From: an uncultured Marinomonas sp.
GTDB lineage: Bacteria; Pseudomonadota; Gammaproteobacteria; Pseudomonadales; Marinomonadaceae
Direction of reading: 5' to 3'
Length of the DNA: 64,000 nt
Assembly: GCA_947493575.1 (NCBI GenBank)
Contig: CANLRQ010000004.1
Coordinates: 124,001 to 188,000 of the forward strand
Of this stretch, positions 8,319 to 17,800 are shown piece by piece. The position numbers and the translations under genes were made by a program. A model generated the notes under the pieces. The model ran no database searches. It saw nothing but the letters and a program-made list of their open reading frames with translations, and had not been told where the DNA came from. Within the stretch, counting starts at the first letter, position 1. Each line of letters opens with the position of its first letter.

Positions 8319-11300
8319 TTAATGTTTAAACGGGCATTTTCCTTCCGGTACGGATACGGGTCTACGTTTGTGCTGTTCTTGTACGTTTGGATACACAGAG
8401 GTAAAGAAGTTTGTCCAACCGCCAGTTCTGACTCGGAGTAAATCATACTGTTCTGGGTGGCTGGTTGCATCACTAAATACTTCTGGGTTTGCGACCGTTA
8501 CCGTCAAAATATTGGACGACTCCCCTTTTGTAAATTGCTTCAGCACTTTGACCAGATCCGCGTGTGGGAAGTCTTCACGGATATTGAAATCTGAAGGTGC
8601 TCCATCGGTCATTTTCTCTGTACCTTTGCCATTAAAGCCTGCTAATGCCTTACTGAATTCCGCGTATTGATGATTGACACTTTGATCCGATGGGCTTGGT
8701 GTCGAGCTTAAATCAGAGGCGATGGTTGCGCCATTACGCCTTCCATCTGCACTTGCGCCGCTGCCGCCGCCAAATGCCACGTGGTTTTCAAACGTTCCTA
8801 CACCGGGTTGTATTTGAAATCCGAAGGGGAAGGCTTCACTGCCAAAGGCATTCGCTAAATTCTTCATGGTTTCCGCTGTTTGAGGCCATGGGTTGGTAAA
8901 GGTCTCGACGGCCAACTCCGCTACTTTTGCGATGATCTCGTCTCCAAAGGCGTCGATTTCAGCATCGCCTCGGCCATAGCGCGGTAAGCTAAGGGCTTTT
9001 TCACGAAGGCGTTTGAATCGGTCTGAACGGGCACTGATGCGCCCTTCTCCAGCAAGGCTGCTGATGAAAGGTTCGGTCATTTTATGGCCCCAATCACAGC
9101 ACAAGCATTCAAGCAATTCCGGTAAGGTGGTTACGGCCTCATTCTCATCAAACACCATTAATTTAATGGCATAAAGAGAGTTAATTGTGGTGCTCAGTGC
9201 CGTATAACATGGGGCATAGATGTTGTAGATGGAGCCACCACTGTAAAAATCCTGACCTTTATCGATACAGCCGTCCATAAAGTTGTTCAATAATGGCGCT
9301 GGGCAGAATTTACTGTTTGCACCGTAGCCCATTAACTGACCATTGATGGCTTTGCGATTAAGGAAATCAAAGTGCTTAAAGTACAACTTCACAAGCATCT
9401 CAAAGGTGTCGATTTTATCCACTGGAGCAAGCGCTAGTGAAATGACTTTACCATAGAGGAAGGTTTCACCTGCTGATGAGTAGGTTTTACCGTTATTAAT
9501 GGCACATTCTAATGGCTGCAATGTCGAAAAACCGCCTAAAGAGAACCAATTTTCACCGGGGAATTGCGGTTCGTAACACCCATCACAGGCGTAGTTTTGC
9601 GCAGATTTTAAGGAAACGTCAGATTTCCATGCGCCATTGCTAGCATCATGAATGCTCTCGCCACCCACACCGTCGCCACTTTTGTGCAAGCCATCAATGA
9701 TTTTTTCATCATTCAATAAAATGGGATGTGCGCCGCCAGAGAGTATTGCGGTTGCAGCTTCTTCTAAAATGTCCTCGGGCATGTCTTCACGAGTACGTAA
9801 AGATAAACAAGGTGCATTCAGAGGAAGCCTTGCCGATGCACGAATAAAGAGCTTGGTAACATGGTTGTAGGCGGGTGTACTGTCGGCATACGCCGATCCA
9901 TCCGCAACGGTGCCACCAACGGTGATTTGTTGAATCCATTGGCCTAATGATGCCCCCTGAGGATAAGGGCCAGAGCTTCCACCCATGGCTAAATTACCAA
10001 ATGGTTGATGATCTTCCATAAATAAGCGGTTCTGTTGTACTTTTTCGTCCAGTTTGACGTAAAAGGCATCGATGGTTTCTTGTGCGTCTGTCAGTAATGC
10101 GCTGCCTTCGTCAAAACAAGTACAACCTACTTTATTAAGGCATTTACAGCCTTTTTCTAAGAAGGGTTGTAATAATTGGTCCATACGACCAAAAGCGGTT
10201 GGCTCGCCATTCAAATGCAAACAGTTATGAATGGTGAAAATGAGCTGTAACGCATCGATAAAGGTATCGGGTTTGTTGGTTGCCAGTTTATTCATACGGT
10301 TGGCAATAATGAGCAAGTTGGCCTTTTCTCTTGCTTGTCCATCACTTAAGCTGGCACTGGTTTCTTCGGCTAAGGCTGCATAACGTAGGCAATATTCACT
10401 GACACCTTGCAAAGACAAAATAGCGGCTTGGTAGAAATCTTGCTTGGTTTTGTCGGTGCTGTTGGCTTTTTCGGTTTCGGCTTTTGTAATCAACTGTCCC
10501 AAGCCTAGGGTCAGTGCCTCTTCAAAGTTTGGGATAACGTGCCCTACGCCAGAGGCTTCACTTAGATTGTTGATAAAGCCATCTACTCGTTCATCGTCCC
10601 TTAGGTATTTCATGACGTATCGACCTTCACCCAAACTTAAGTTTGGCATGGCCCCCACAATGATTTCTTCCGCAGAGATACGGAAAGTATCAGAACCATA
10701 CACCACCTTGCCATCTTTTGGATCATGCCCCGGATACGGTACTAAACTGCCATCATCCAATTGAATTCTACGGCCTCGAAAACCGTATTCTTTCGAACTA
10801 AACAGATGCAGACTAAGACGTGTTGCCCAGCCTTTACGCACCATGACGGACTCGTCCATTATGTTTTCGGGTTTGTCTTGCCCTTGGTACTGATCAATGT
10901 AGTGTCGAAGGTCGTGAGCAATTTCGTCTTGCTTACGGTTGATGTACCAGTTGTCCTGCCACAAAGAGAAGGTATTTTCTAACAGACTCAACACCCGTGC
11001 AGATGGTGGTGTAAACTTTCGTTTGTCTGCATCTGACATGGTAGACATACGATGAAGGTAATTTTTATGGTTGTAATACATCAACCCATTGGCTGAACGT
11101 TTATCAAAGTGTCGATCCAACCTTGACCAATCCATCCCCGGAAATTTAGACCATTCGCCCTTATCTAAGCCAGTAAAGTTATTGTGGTATTCCTTGCTAT
11201 CGTCGAGCAATAAATCCTGCACACTTGGGACATAGAAAAAGCCGCCCAAGTCGGATTTTACATGGTTAAACAAACGATCATTCATATAACCCAGCGTGGC

Positions 11301-12323
11301 ACCAATTTGGTTATTCATGATGTTTTCTAAAATGCCTACGGACTTGGCGAAGCCCGCAAAGTAAATGCCCTCTTCATCAGCCACACTGGTGCCTTTGGCG
11401 ATTCTTGAATTGTTGTTTGCGGACGCTTTTCCGAATGGCAATCCAAGGCGTAATACCGGGGTATTGTTGCCATTGGCATCTTGCATTCTAGCGGCTTTAA
11501 TATGAGATCGCTGATCACGGGATGGAATCAAGGTGTCGTCGGTTTTACGCCCAATCAAATCTTCAATCTGATCTTCTGACATGCTGTTTATCTGATCCCA
11601 ATTAATGACAAAGCGCTGAGCAATCACATAAGAGGAACCTAGATGATCAATGTCTTCCACCCCCGTAATGGTGTGTTTCGCCAGTGAAATGGGATCGGTC
11701 GGGTTGTTTAAATTTTCAGAAAAACGACAGCCCAAGACTTTGCCTTTTTTACCATCGCTGTATTCGGATTTGGATGCGGCGACAACACTGGTGCTGTCTG
11801 CCACTTTGCCTGCAAGCCCCTGCTCTATGAATGTTAGTAGCGTTGCACACGCTTCCGCCGAGTCACTTTTTATGTGGAACCACAGATCGTCTTTTGAATC
11901 AGAAAACGAGCCAGAAGAGTTTTTAAACACACTGGATTGTTGTGGTGACTCTGCATCGGTAGAATTAAACGACATGCCTTTGGGTGGCGTAATGCCTTCT
12001 GTTTGGCAAATGTGCTGCCAACGGGGGAAAGACACACCGACAATGGCCGTGGAATGGCAGTTTTTCAACTCCGGTGTGCTGTGTATTAACCCGCGTGTTT
12101 TTGCCATTACGTCGGCAATTTCGCGACGGCTGATGTCGCCATTCAAGGTCATTGTGGTAAAAATTGCGTGTGGTGCTGGATACACCAAACCACGTTGGGT
12201 GTATTTCCAAATGGCTTTTAAACGTTGATCGTAATTTAGATCGACAAATCCGGCATTCTTAGCATCCATACTCATTGTGCTAGTAGAGATTGCGCTAGTA
12301 GAGATCGTATTTGCAGTGCTCAT
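8319..12323 (-). CDS. DyP-type peroxidase domain fused to a glycyl-radical-enzyme (PFL-like) domain
   Basis: 1,334 residues from the ATG at 12323, preceded by AGGGA and 19 bp after the upstream gene; the longer frame start at 12368 would overlap that gene. Numbers below count from the longer frame. Residues about 60-355 read as a DyP peroxidase: LVYPAPHAIFTTMTL, HLGSSYVIAQRF, SHIKAARM with H289 as likely proximal haem ligand, LRLGLPFG and EEGIYFAGFAKS. The usual distal GxxDG motif appears as GCRFSENLNNP, so the catalytic Asp seems lost. From about 580 a glycyl-radical enzyme follows: NAPCLSLRTRED, NYACDGCYEP (thiyl-type C931), GYGANSKFCPAPL, and LLRVRTGGWTNFF near the end with G1317 as likely radical glycine. 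A CXC-X5-CXC cluster sits at 741-751, and the tail ends GKCPFKH. No activase gene is nearby. Substrate unknown. Confidence 0.85.
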   Translation of the reverse strand: MSTANTISTSAISTSTMSMDAKNAGFVDLNYDQRLKAIWKYTQRGLVYPAPHAIFTTMTLNGDISRREIADVMAKTRGLIHSTPELKNCHSTAIVGVSFPRWQHICQTEGITPPKGMSFNSTDAESPQQSSVFKNSSGSFSDSKDDLWFHIKSDSAEACATLLTFIEQGLAGKVADSTSVVAASKSEYSDGKKGKVLGCRFSENLNNPTDPISLAKHTITGVEDIDHLGSSYVIAQRFVINWDQINSMSEDQIEDLIGRKTDDTLIPSRDQRSHIKAARMQDANGNNTPVLRLGLPFGKASANNNSRIAKGTSVADEEGIYFAGFAKSVGILENIMNNQIGATLGYMNDRLFNHVKSDLGGFFYVPSVQDLLLDDSKEYHNNFTGLDKGEWSKFPGMDWSRLDRHFDKRSANGLMYYNHKNYLHRMSTMSDADKRKFTPPSARVLSLLENTFSLWQDNWYINRKQDEIAHDLRHYIDQYQGQDKPENIMDESVMVRKGWATRLSLHLFSSKEYGFRGRRIQLDDGSLVPYPGHDPKDGKVVYGSDTFRISAEEIIVGAMPNLSLGEGRYVMKYLRDDERVDGFINNLSEASGVGHVIPNFEEALTLGLGQLITKAETEKANSTDKTKQDFYQAAILSLQGVSEYCLRYAALAEETSASLSDGQAREKANLLIIANRMNKLATNKPDTFIDALQLIFTIHNCLHLNGEPTAFGRMDQLLQPFLEKGCKCLNKVGCTCFDEGSALLTDAQETIDAFYVKLDEKVQQNRLFMEDHQPFGNLAMGGSSGPYPQGASLGQWIQQITVGGTVADGSAYADSTPAYNHVTKLFIRASARLPLNAPCLSLRTREDMPEDILEEAATAILSGGAHPILLNDEKIIDGLHKSGDGVGGESIHDASNGAWKSDVSLKSAQNYACDGCYEPQFPGENWFSLGGFSTLQPLECAINNGKTYSSAGETFLYGKVISLALAPVDKIDTFEMLVKLYFKHFDFLNRKAINGQLMGYGANSKFCPAPLLNNFMDGCIDKGQDFYSGGSIYNIYAPCYTALSTTINSLYAIKLMVFDENEAVTTLPELLECLCCDWGHKMTEPFISSLAGEGRISARSDRFKRLREKALSLPRYGRGDAEIDAFGDEIIAKVAELAVETFTNPWPQTAETMKNLANAFGSEAFPFGFQIQPGVGTFENHVAFGGGSGASADGRRNGATIASDLSSTPSPSDQSVNHQYAEFSKALAGFNGKGTEKMTDGAPSDFNIREDFPHADLVKVLKQFTKGESSNILTVTVANPEVFSDATSHPEQYDLLRVRTGGWTNFFTSVYPNVQEQHKRRPVSVPEGKCPFKH

Positions 12324-12342
12324 GGTAAAATCCCTGTTTTTG

Positions 12343-13794
12343 TTATTGTGTGTTTTTGAAGGTTTCAATCAATGCAAAGCGTGCGTCCACTTTCTTGTTA
12401 TCCAATAAGACAATGTCGTCGTTATTGACTAGAAATTCTAGGCCGCTATCGCCTTTTTCAATCAAAAAGCTGGCGATGGACACAACGTATCTCTGAGTAT
12501 TTGAGATAGGAACAGCACCCACATTCCAAATACCGTCATTCACACTCACGTTGTCATACTGCAAGTAACCACCACTGCCGATGTTCTTGTTGCCTGCCTC
12601 TATCGTGCGTTTTAGTAAGCTTCCTGGCATGCTGACTTTGCTGTATTCACCACCAAAAGGCAGAATGCGAATCACATCGTATTCGGTCACTATGCCTGCG
12701 GGGATCACATCGTCTATTCGAATGCTGCCGGAATTCATAATGGACAGTTCCGCACCGTCAAAGGCATCCGTACCGCTTTTCGTTACAAGACGAGTCAAAT
12801 TGGTACTGCCATTTCTCACACTGGCTTCCATTCCATCCAATGCTTCGGTCGTAGTGGCGATTTCTTGGGTAGGTTCAAATCCTTCTGCTCGAAATGCTGC
12901 GTTGGCTTTATCCACCCACGATTGCACCACTTTTTCTACGGCTGGATCGTCGGCAATGTCATCTGTGATTAATTTCAATTTGGAATCAATCACCAGCTTT
13001 TTCGTTTCCGTGTCATAGCTTAGATCGTGGATAAAGACCGAGCGCGCATTGGCGTCTGCTTTAGCAACGGGCGTAAAATTGGCCCCACGGAATAAATGAA
13101 TGTTTTCGTGCTCATGCCCACCCAGTATCAGATCCACATCCAGTTTGGTTGCGAACTCGATGTCTTCGGCAATGTTTTGGTGCGTAACGAGAAGAACTAT
13201 GTCTACGTTTTGCTCTGTGCGTAGTGTGGCGATGGCGTCTTGTGCGGCAGTGAAAGGGTCACTGATTTGCACAAAGTCTTTTGATAACGAGGTCAATACT
13301 ACGCCCGCCATGCCGATTCGCACACCTTCTACATCAAAGACAACGCTTTGTTGTGTGTTTTTTAATGGCTGGCCTGTTTTTGTATCGGTGACGTTATTTG
13401 AAAAAATGGTAAATTTTGCTTCTTCTAAACGGGACAATAAAGGATCGTAACCATTATCAAACTCGTGATTACCCAGTGTCATGTAATCCCATTGCATGGC
13501 GTTCAACACATCCACCATTTGCTCACCGTCGATACGCTTACCATTTACCTTGGCTGTGCCAATAGCGGAAGGGCTAAATAAATCACCGGATAAGACACTG
13601 TAGGTATTTGGATTATCTTGTTTCAATTGATTAAGCACTGTCTGTACTCGGGACAACCCACCGTATGCACCGCCATTGACGGGTGTCATTTCATAGACAT
13701 CGTTTGCCTGTAATAACGTGATGTTCACTTCTTTGGCAAAAGAAGGGCTTGCAATAGCAAGCGAACATAAAAGTAACCAAGCATTTTTTTTCAT
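12343..13794 (-). CDS. secreted 5'-nucleotidase / metallophosphatase (UshA-like)
   Basis: 483 residues with signal peptide MKKNAWLLLCSLAIASPSFA. N-terminal calcineurin-like phosphoesterase domain: LLQANDVYEM (variant of 'TNDvHG'), SGDLFSPS, TLGNHEFDNG, LVTHQN and LGGHEHEN give the two-metal centre. C-terminal 5'-nucleotidase domain (about 310-470): NGSTNLTRLVTKSG, NSGSIRIDDVIPAG and NIGSGGYLQYDNV. Family role: periplasmic hydrolysis of 5'-nucleotides, and sometimes UDP-sugars, to nucleoside and phosphate. It precedes the DyP-glycyl-radical fusion by 19 bp, so the two probably share a transcript. With the S1/P1 nuclease further along it suggests nucleic-acid scavenging. Confidence 0.9.
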   Translation of the reverse strand: MKKNAWLLLCSLAIASPSFAKEVNITLLQANDVYEMTPVNGGAYGGLSRVQTVLNQLKQDNPNTYSVLSGDLFSPSAIGTAKVNGKRIDGEQMVDVLNAMQWDYMTLGNHEFDNGYDPLLSRLEEAKFTIFSNNVTDTKTGQPLKNTQQSVVFDVEGVRIGMAGVVLTSLSKDFVQISDPFTAAQDAIATLRTEQNVDIVLLVTHQNIAEDIEFATKLDVDLILGGHEHENIHLFRGANFTPVAKADANARSVFIHDLSYDTETKKLVIDSKLKLITDDIADDPAVEKVVQSWVDKANAAFRAEGFEPTQEIATTTEALDGMEASVRNGSTNLTRLVTKSGTDAFDGAELSIMNSGSIRIDDVIPAGIVTEYDVIRILPFGGEYSKVSMPGSLLKRTIEAGNKNIGSGGYLQYDNVSVNDGIWNVGAVPISNTQRYVVSIASFLIEKGDSGLEFLVNNDDIVLLDNKKVDARFALIETFKNTQ

Positions 13795-14118
13795 GGTGTT
13801 GATATTCCTAAAAGAGTTAATTTACGTTTTGTTTGTATTAAAGAGGCGCACTAAATGGGTGGGTTAACAATTGGGTGAATCGTCGTATTGACGACTTAAG
13901 TGACGACTTAATTGATAACTGCATTGATAGCTGAGCAGACAATTCCATTGAGAAATGCGCCCGTTCAAACCTCCATAGTCTGTTGTATTCATTGACGTTA
14001 ACACACAAGTTGAAGCGCAAAATATTACAGCGTGTTACACAGTTGGTTGATCACGGTGCCTAAGCAACCTTCTTGCTCACGATATTTGGACTTACCTCTG
14101 TTTTTCTGTGCATTTTAA
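13795..14118. other. gene-free stretch upstream of 5'-nucleotidase gene
   Basis: 324 bp that should hold the promoter of the leftward nucleotidase transcript. Around 13870-13950 there are degenerate short repeats related to GACGACTTAA and TTGATA. Small frames over it look like low-complexity shadows (runs of Leu-Ser) and are not called as genes. Confidence 0.4.
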
Positions 14119-14449
14119 GTGTTGCGTCGACCTGTAAATTTGACCAGCAACAATCACTATTAGTTTTTTCAATCGTTGTTATCAGGCCTATCGTACTTTT
14201 TAGATGAGCTAAGTGGATGGTGTGGATGGTGTGTCTGCGCGGTCTGGAGATGGCATTATCAGGGTGCCTGAATTGCATTGTTCCCAAGAAATTAAACGTG
14301 GCGAATTGGTGCGGGTGTTTAAAGAGTAGAAAGTGCCTTCAACACCTTTTTATTTGGTGTATGTGCACAATAAACATCAGCCCATTAGGCTAAATGCATT
14401 TAAAGAGTTTGTCATTGCCCGCTTCAGTTCTTACCTTGATAAAACATAA
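14119..14449 (+). pseudogene. decayed C-terminal fragment of a LysR-family regulator
   Basis: The frame from 14213 reads as the end of a LysR effector-binding domain: GDGIIRVPELHCSQEIKRGE, then LVRVFKE, an in-frame TAG (14327-14329) where the family has Trp or a similar residue, then KVPSTPFYLVYVHNKHQPIR, LNAFKEFVIARF and a natural TAA at 14447-14449. Upstream in another frame (14119-14160) VLRRPVNLTSNNHY resembles the preceding LysR strand, so at least one frameshift has also occurred. No DNA-binding domain remains nearby. Non-functional relic. Confidence 0.7.
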
Positions 14450-14552
14450 GTATTTTAGGGTTTATCAAATCAGCGTCAAATGCTAGGCGAAAAAACAAGG
14501 TGCTGATGCACCCTGCTTTTGTGTAATTCATAGATTATTCAAAATAGAGGGG

Positions 14553-14771
14553 TTACTGAAAATCCATGTAGGTGGTGCCTTTATGTTGGAATATTTTCAA
14601 CACTGGCCCTGTGGTGCATTCTTCACAGTTAAAATGAATTAACATTCCTTGCCTTCTTGGGCTTGGGTTGTCATTCATATTGGCATCGGTAACGGCTTTG
14701 TTGTCTTTCACTTGCACATGCAACCCCGTCCGTTCGTCTTCGTGCCTTTCATACACATCGATAATTTTTTG
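14553..14771 (-). pseudogene. 3' half of a zinc-ribbon gene split by the transposon
   Basis: 72 codons (QKIIDVYERHEDERTG... to YMDFQ stop) including CEEC, which would pair with CPNC in the 5' half at 22509-22589. Removing one copy of the ATGTA duplication restores a 99-residue reading frame (...SSHLHQKIID...). As it stands, an ATG inside the transposon end (14790-14792) opens an in-frame 79-residue chimera (MGTKPLHQKII...). Its purine-rich tract abuts the ATG directly, so translation is probably weak. The original protein is a small conserved-looking zinc ribbon of unknown function. Confidence 0.85.
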
Positions 14772-14776
14772 ATGTA
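14772..14776. repeat. 5-bp target-site duplication, left copy
   Basis: ATGTA abuts the left terminal repeat; the same five bases abut the right one at 22509-22513. A 5-bp duplication is the Tn3-family signature. Confidence 0.95.
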
Positions 14777-14814
14777 GGGGTTTTGTGCCCATCCCCTCGA
14801 AATCGGCATTAAGG
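14777..14814. repeat. left terminal inverted repeat (IRL), 38 bp
   Basis: Begins GGGGTTTTGTGCCC and ends GGCATTAAGG. The outer 35 bases are exactly repeated in inverted orientation at the right end. Length and the GGGG start are typical of Tn3-family ends. TnpA would bind here. Confidence 0.95.
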
Positions 14815-14876
14815 TTATTATTTGATCACTTATTTGAGGTATGATTATTAAAAAATAATTTAAAAGGCTTATCATC

Positions 14877-17800
14877 ATTGCTGCTCAATTAACAAAACGT
14901 ATTCAAATTCTCACACAGTCTGAAATTAATGAACTTTACGCATTACCAAACTTTAGCCGAGCTGACAGAGAAGACTACTTCTCTATAGATAAAGAAACAC
15001 AGAAGTTAATTAATACCCTAAGACAAACCGAAACACGAATATATTTTATTCTACTATTAGGTTACTTCAGATCACGACCTATAGTGTTTAACTTTACGTT
15101 TGCTGATGTTGAAGCTGATTATAACTATATTAAAACCAAGTATTTCAACGATAAATTTATTGATACTGAAGATTTACCCCCCAGAACTAAAACAGCATTA
15201 ATTAAAAAGTTACTGAGCTATACTGGCTTTTCGATTTTTCAAAGTAAAATAGATAAGGAACCGTTGCTTAGAAGGCTCAATAATGTTGTAAAAATCAATT
15301 TGGAGCCTAGATATGTTTTTGATGAATGCATTGCATATTTTGGTCAAAACAGAATAGCGCTAGCTGGCTACACAACACTTCAAGACACTATCTCAACAGT
15401 ATTATCAAATGAACGAAATCGTATCGAGGCTGTTCTCAATGAAAACTTAGCTCAATCTACAAAAGCAACGTTACTTAAATTACTTGAATCAAATAGCACC
15501 TTTACTGATTTAGCCAAATTAAAGAAAATGGCTAAAGATTTTTCGGCTAGTCAAATAGCGCAAGAGCTGAAGACGCATAAAATCATACGTTCACTTTACC
15601 CTGAAATTAAGGTACTTATTGCTGAACTCGAATTATCCCCTAAGAACCTTGAGTATTATGCTTCCTTGGTCAAACATAAGTCCGTTTATAAGCTCAGAAG
15701 ACACGATGACAGCCAGACCATCTTATATCTTGTGTGCTATTTATTTTTTAGATACCGCGAAACTAACGACAATTTAGTATCAGCCTTTATCTATATGATT
15801 AGAAAGTTGACGGAGTCTGCCAAAGGCTATGCAAAGCAGCGCATTGTAGAAGATGTCACTATTGTTCGAACCAAATTAAAATCCGCTGGTAGCTTGTTAA
15901 AGTATTTTATCGATACAGATATGGACGATAACCTTAGTTTTGGCGATGTGCGTAAGAAAGCTTTTGAACTGATCCCTGCCGATAGTATTAAGTTGTTAAG
16001 CGACCATTTAGATAATACTGACTTTGATGGACGTGAATATGAATGGCAGTTCATCGATAAACAATCAAGTAAAATTAGAAAACTGATCCGCTCACTCTTT
16101 ATGTCTATTGATATTGAGTTCATTCACTTAAAGGACGAATTACGCGAACAATACACTACGGCTCACGAAGAGTTAAGCGAATTCAAAACCATAAAAACGA
16201 TTAATATCGATGTGGTACCTAAAAGTGACCGCGAATATTTTGAAGGTGACAATATCAAGTTAATTGCTAATCGTTTTGAATATTTCCTTTACCGTAAGGC
16301 AGAGCAACTGTTTCATAGTAATACAATGACGGTTAAAGAAAGCGTTAATAATCGTAGTTTAGCCTCAGATCTTATTCAACCTAAAGAATGGGAGCACAAA
16401 ACTGAAATAATTGAAAATTCAGGGCTTGATAAACTCGCTATTCCCATCAACCAAACACTAGCCGATAAAAATCAACAATTAGAAGCCAAGCTGAAGGAAG
16501 TGAGTGAGCATATTTTTAGTGGCGATAATAAGTACGTTGAATTTATTCCTGGCAAGACTGAACTTAAGTGGTCAATTCCGAACAACCGATGGCAAGAAAG
16601 TATTGAAAACCCCCTTTATAATCAAATCCAACATATGGGCATTGTTGAACTAATGCTCTTTGTTGACCAAAAGACTGACTTTCTAAAATCGTTCACTCAC
16701 ATTTCTGTCAACAAAGAAAAATCACCGGCTAATAAGGAAGATCTAATCGCTTGCATATTAGCTAATGGTACTAATTATGGCTTATATAAAATGGCGAATA
16801 TCTCCGACCGTTCCATGGGGATATTACGTAGTGTAGATGATAGCTATATTAGATATGAGACGTTAACACAATCTAATGATCAGGTTTCTAATGCAATCGC
16901 CACTTTGCCAATTTTTGCTTATTACCACGCGGATGATAACCAATTATTTTCAAGTATTGATGGTCAAAAATTCGAGTGCCGTATTAATACATTTAAAGCG
17001 CGTTATTCATCTAAATATTTTTCAAAAGGCAAAGGGGTTTCTGCGCTAACACTTGTTTCAAATCACGTTCCAGTGAGTACGCAAGTTATTGGTGCAAATG
17101 AGTATGAAGGCCACTTTGCTTTCGACTTACTTTATAACAATTCATCAGATATACAGCCAAATACCTTATCGACCGATACGCATGGTACCAATAATGTTAA
17201 CTTCGCAATTTTGGACTTCTTTGGTTACACGTTTGCCCCTCGATACGCAAAAATGAAACGAGTATTTTTTGATTTGTTTGAAGTGACTGAAGAGGATGGT
17301 GGCTGTATTCAATTAAAGAAAGAAATTAATCATAAATTAATTGCACAAGAGTGGAATGAAATTCAACATATTGTTTGCTCATTGAGCCGTAAAACTACTA
17401 CCCAAAGCACTATCATTAGAAAATTAAGTAACGGCAAGAGCCGTACATTGTCAGCTTTGCATGAGTACGATCGTTTAATAAAGTCTATCTACGTTTTAGA
17501 GTATGTTGATAATTCAACGCTGCGCCATTATGTTCAACAAGCATTGAACAGAGGTGAAGCATACCATCAATTAAAACGGGCAATTACTTCAGTTAATGGT
17601 AACAAATTCCGTGGAGGAAATGATTACCAAGTATCTCAATGGAACGACTGCGCTAGGCTCATATCTAATTGCATTATTTATTATAATTCCGCGTTACTTT
17701 CGGCATTTCTGCAAATACAAGAAAGAAATGGCAGGCAAGACGTGGTTGAACTTATTTCTAGACTATCGCCTGTTGCTTGGCAGCATATTAATTTAAACGG

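Noticed and set aside
11650..12228. Open frame of 192 codons on the plus strand
   Set aside because: It is antisense to the DyP-type domain, whose own frame shows clear motifs; the frame has no family features.
12324..12368. Upstream start for the DyP-glycyl-radical fusion at 12368
   Set aside because: It would overlap the preceding gene and lacks a ribosome site, while the ATG at 12323 has AGGGA at good distance.
13838..14287. Two short leftward frames (60 and 75 codons) upstream of the nucleotidase gene
   Set aside because: The first is low-complexity Leu-Ser repeats, the second is antisense to the LysR relic; neither has a ribosome site.
15827..16123. 98-codon frame on the minus strand within tnpA
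   Set aside because: Antisense shadow of the transposase frame without family features or ribosome site.
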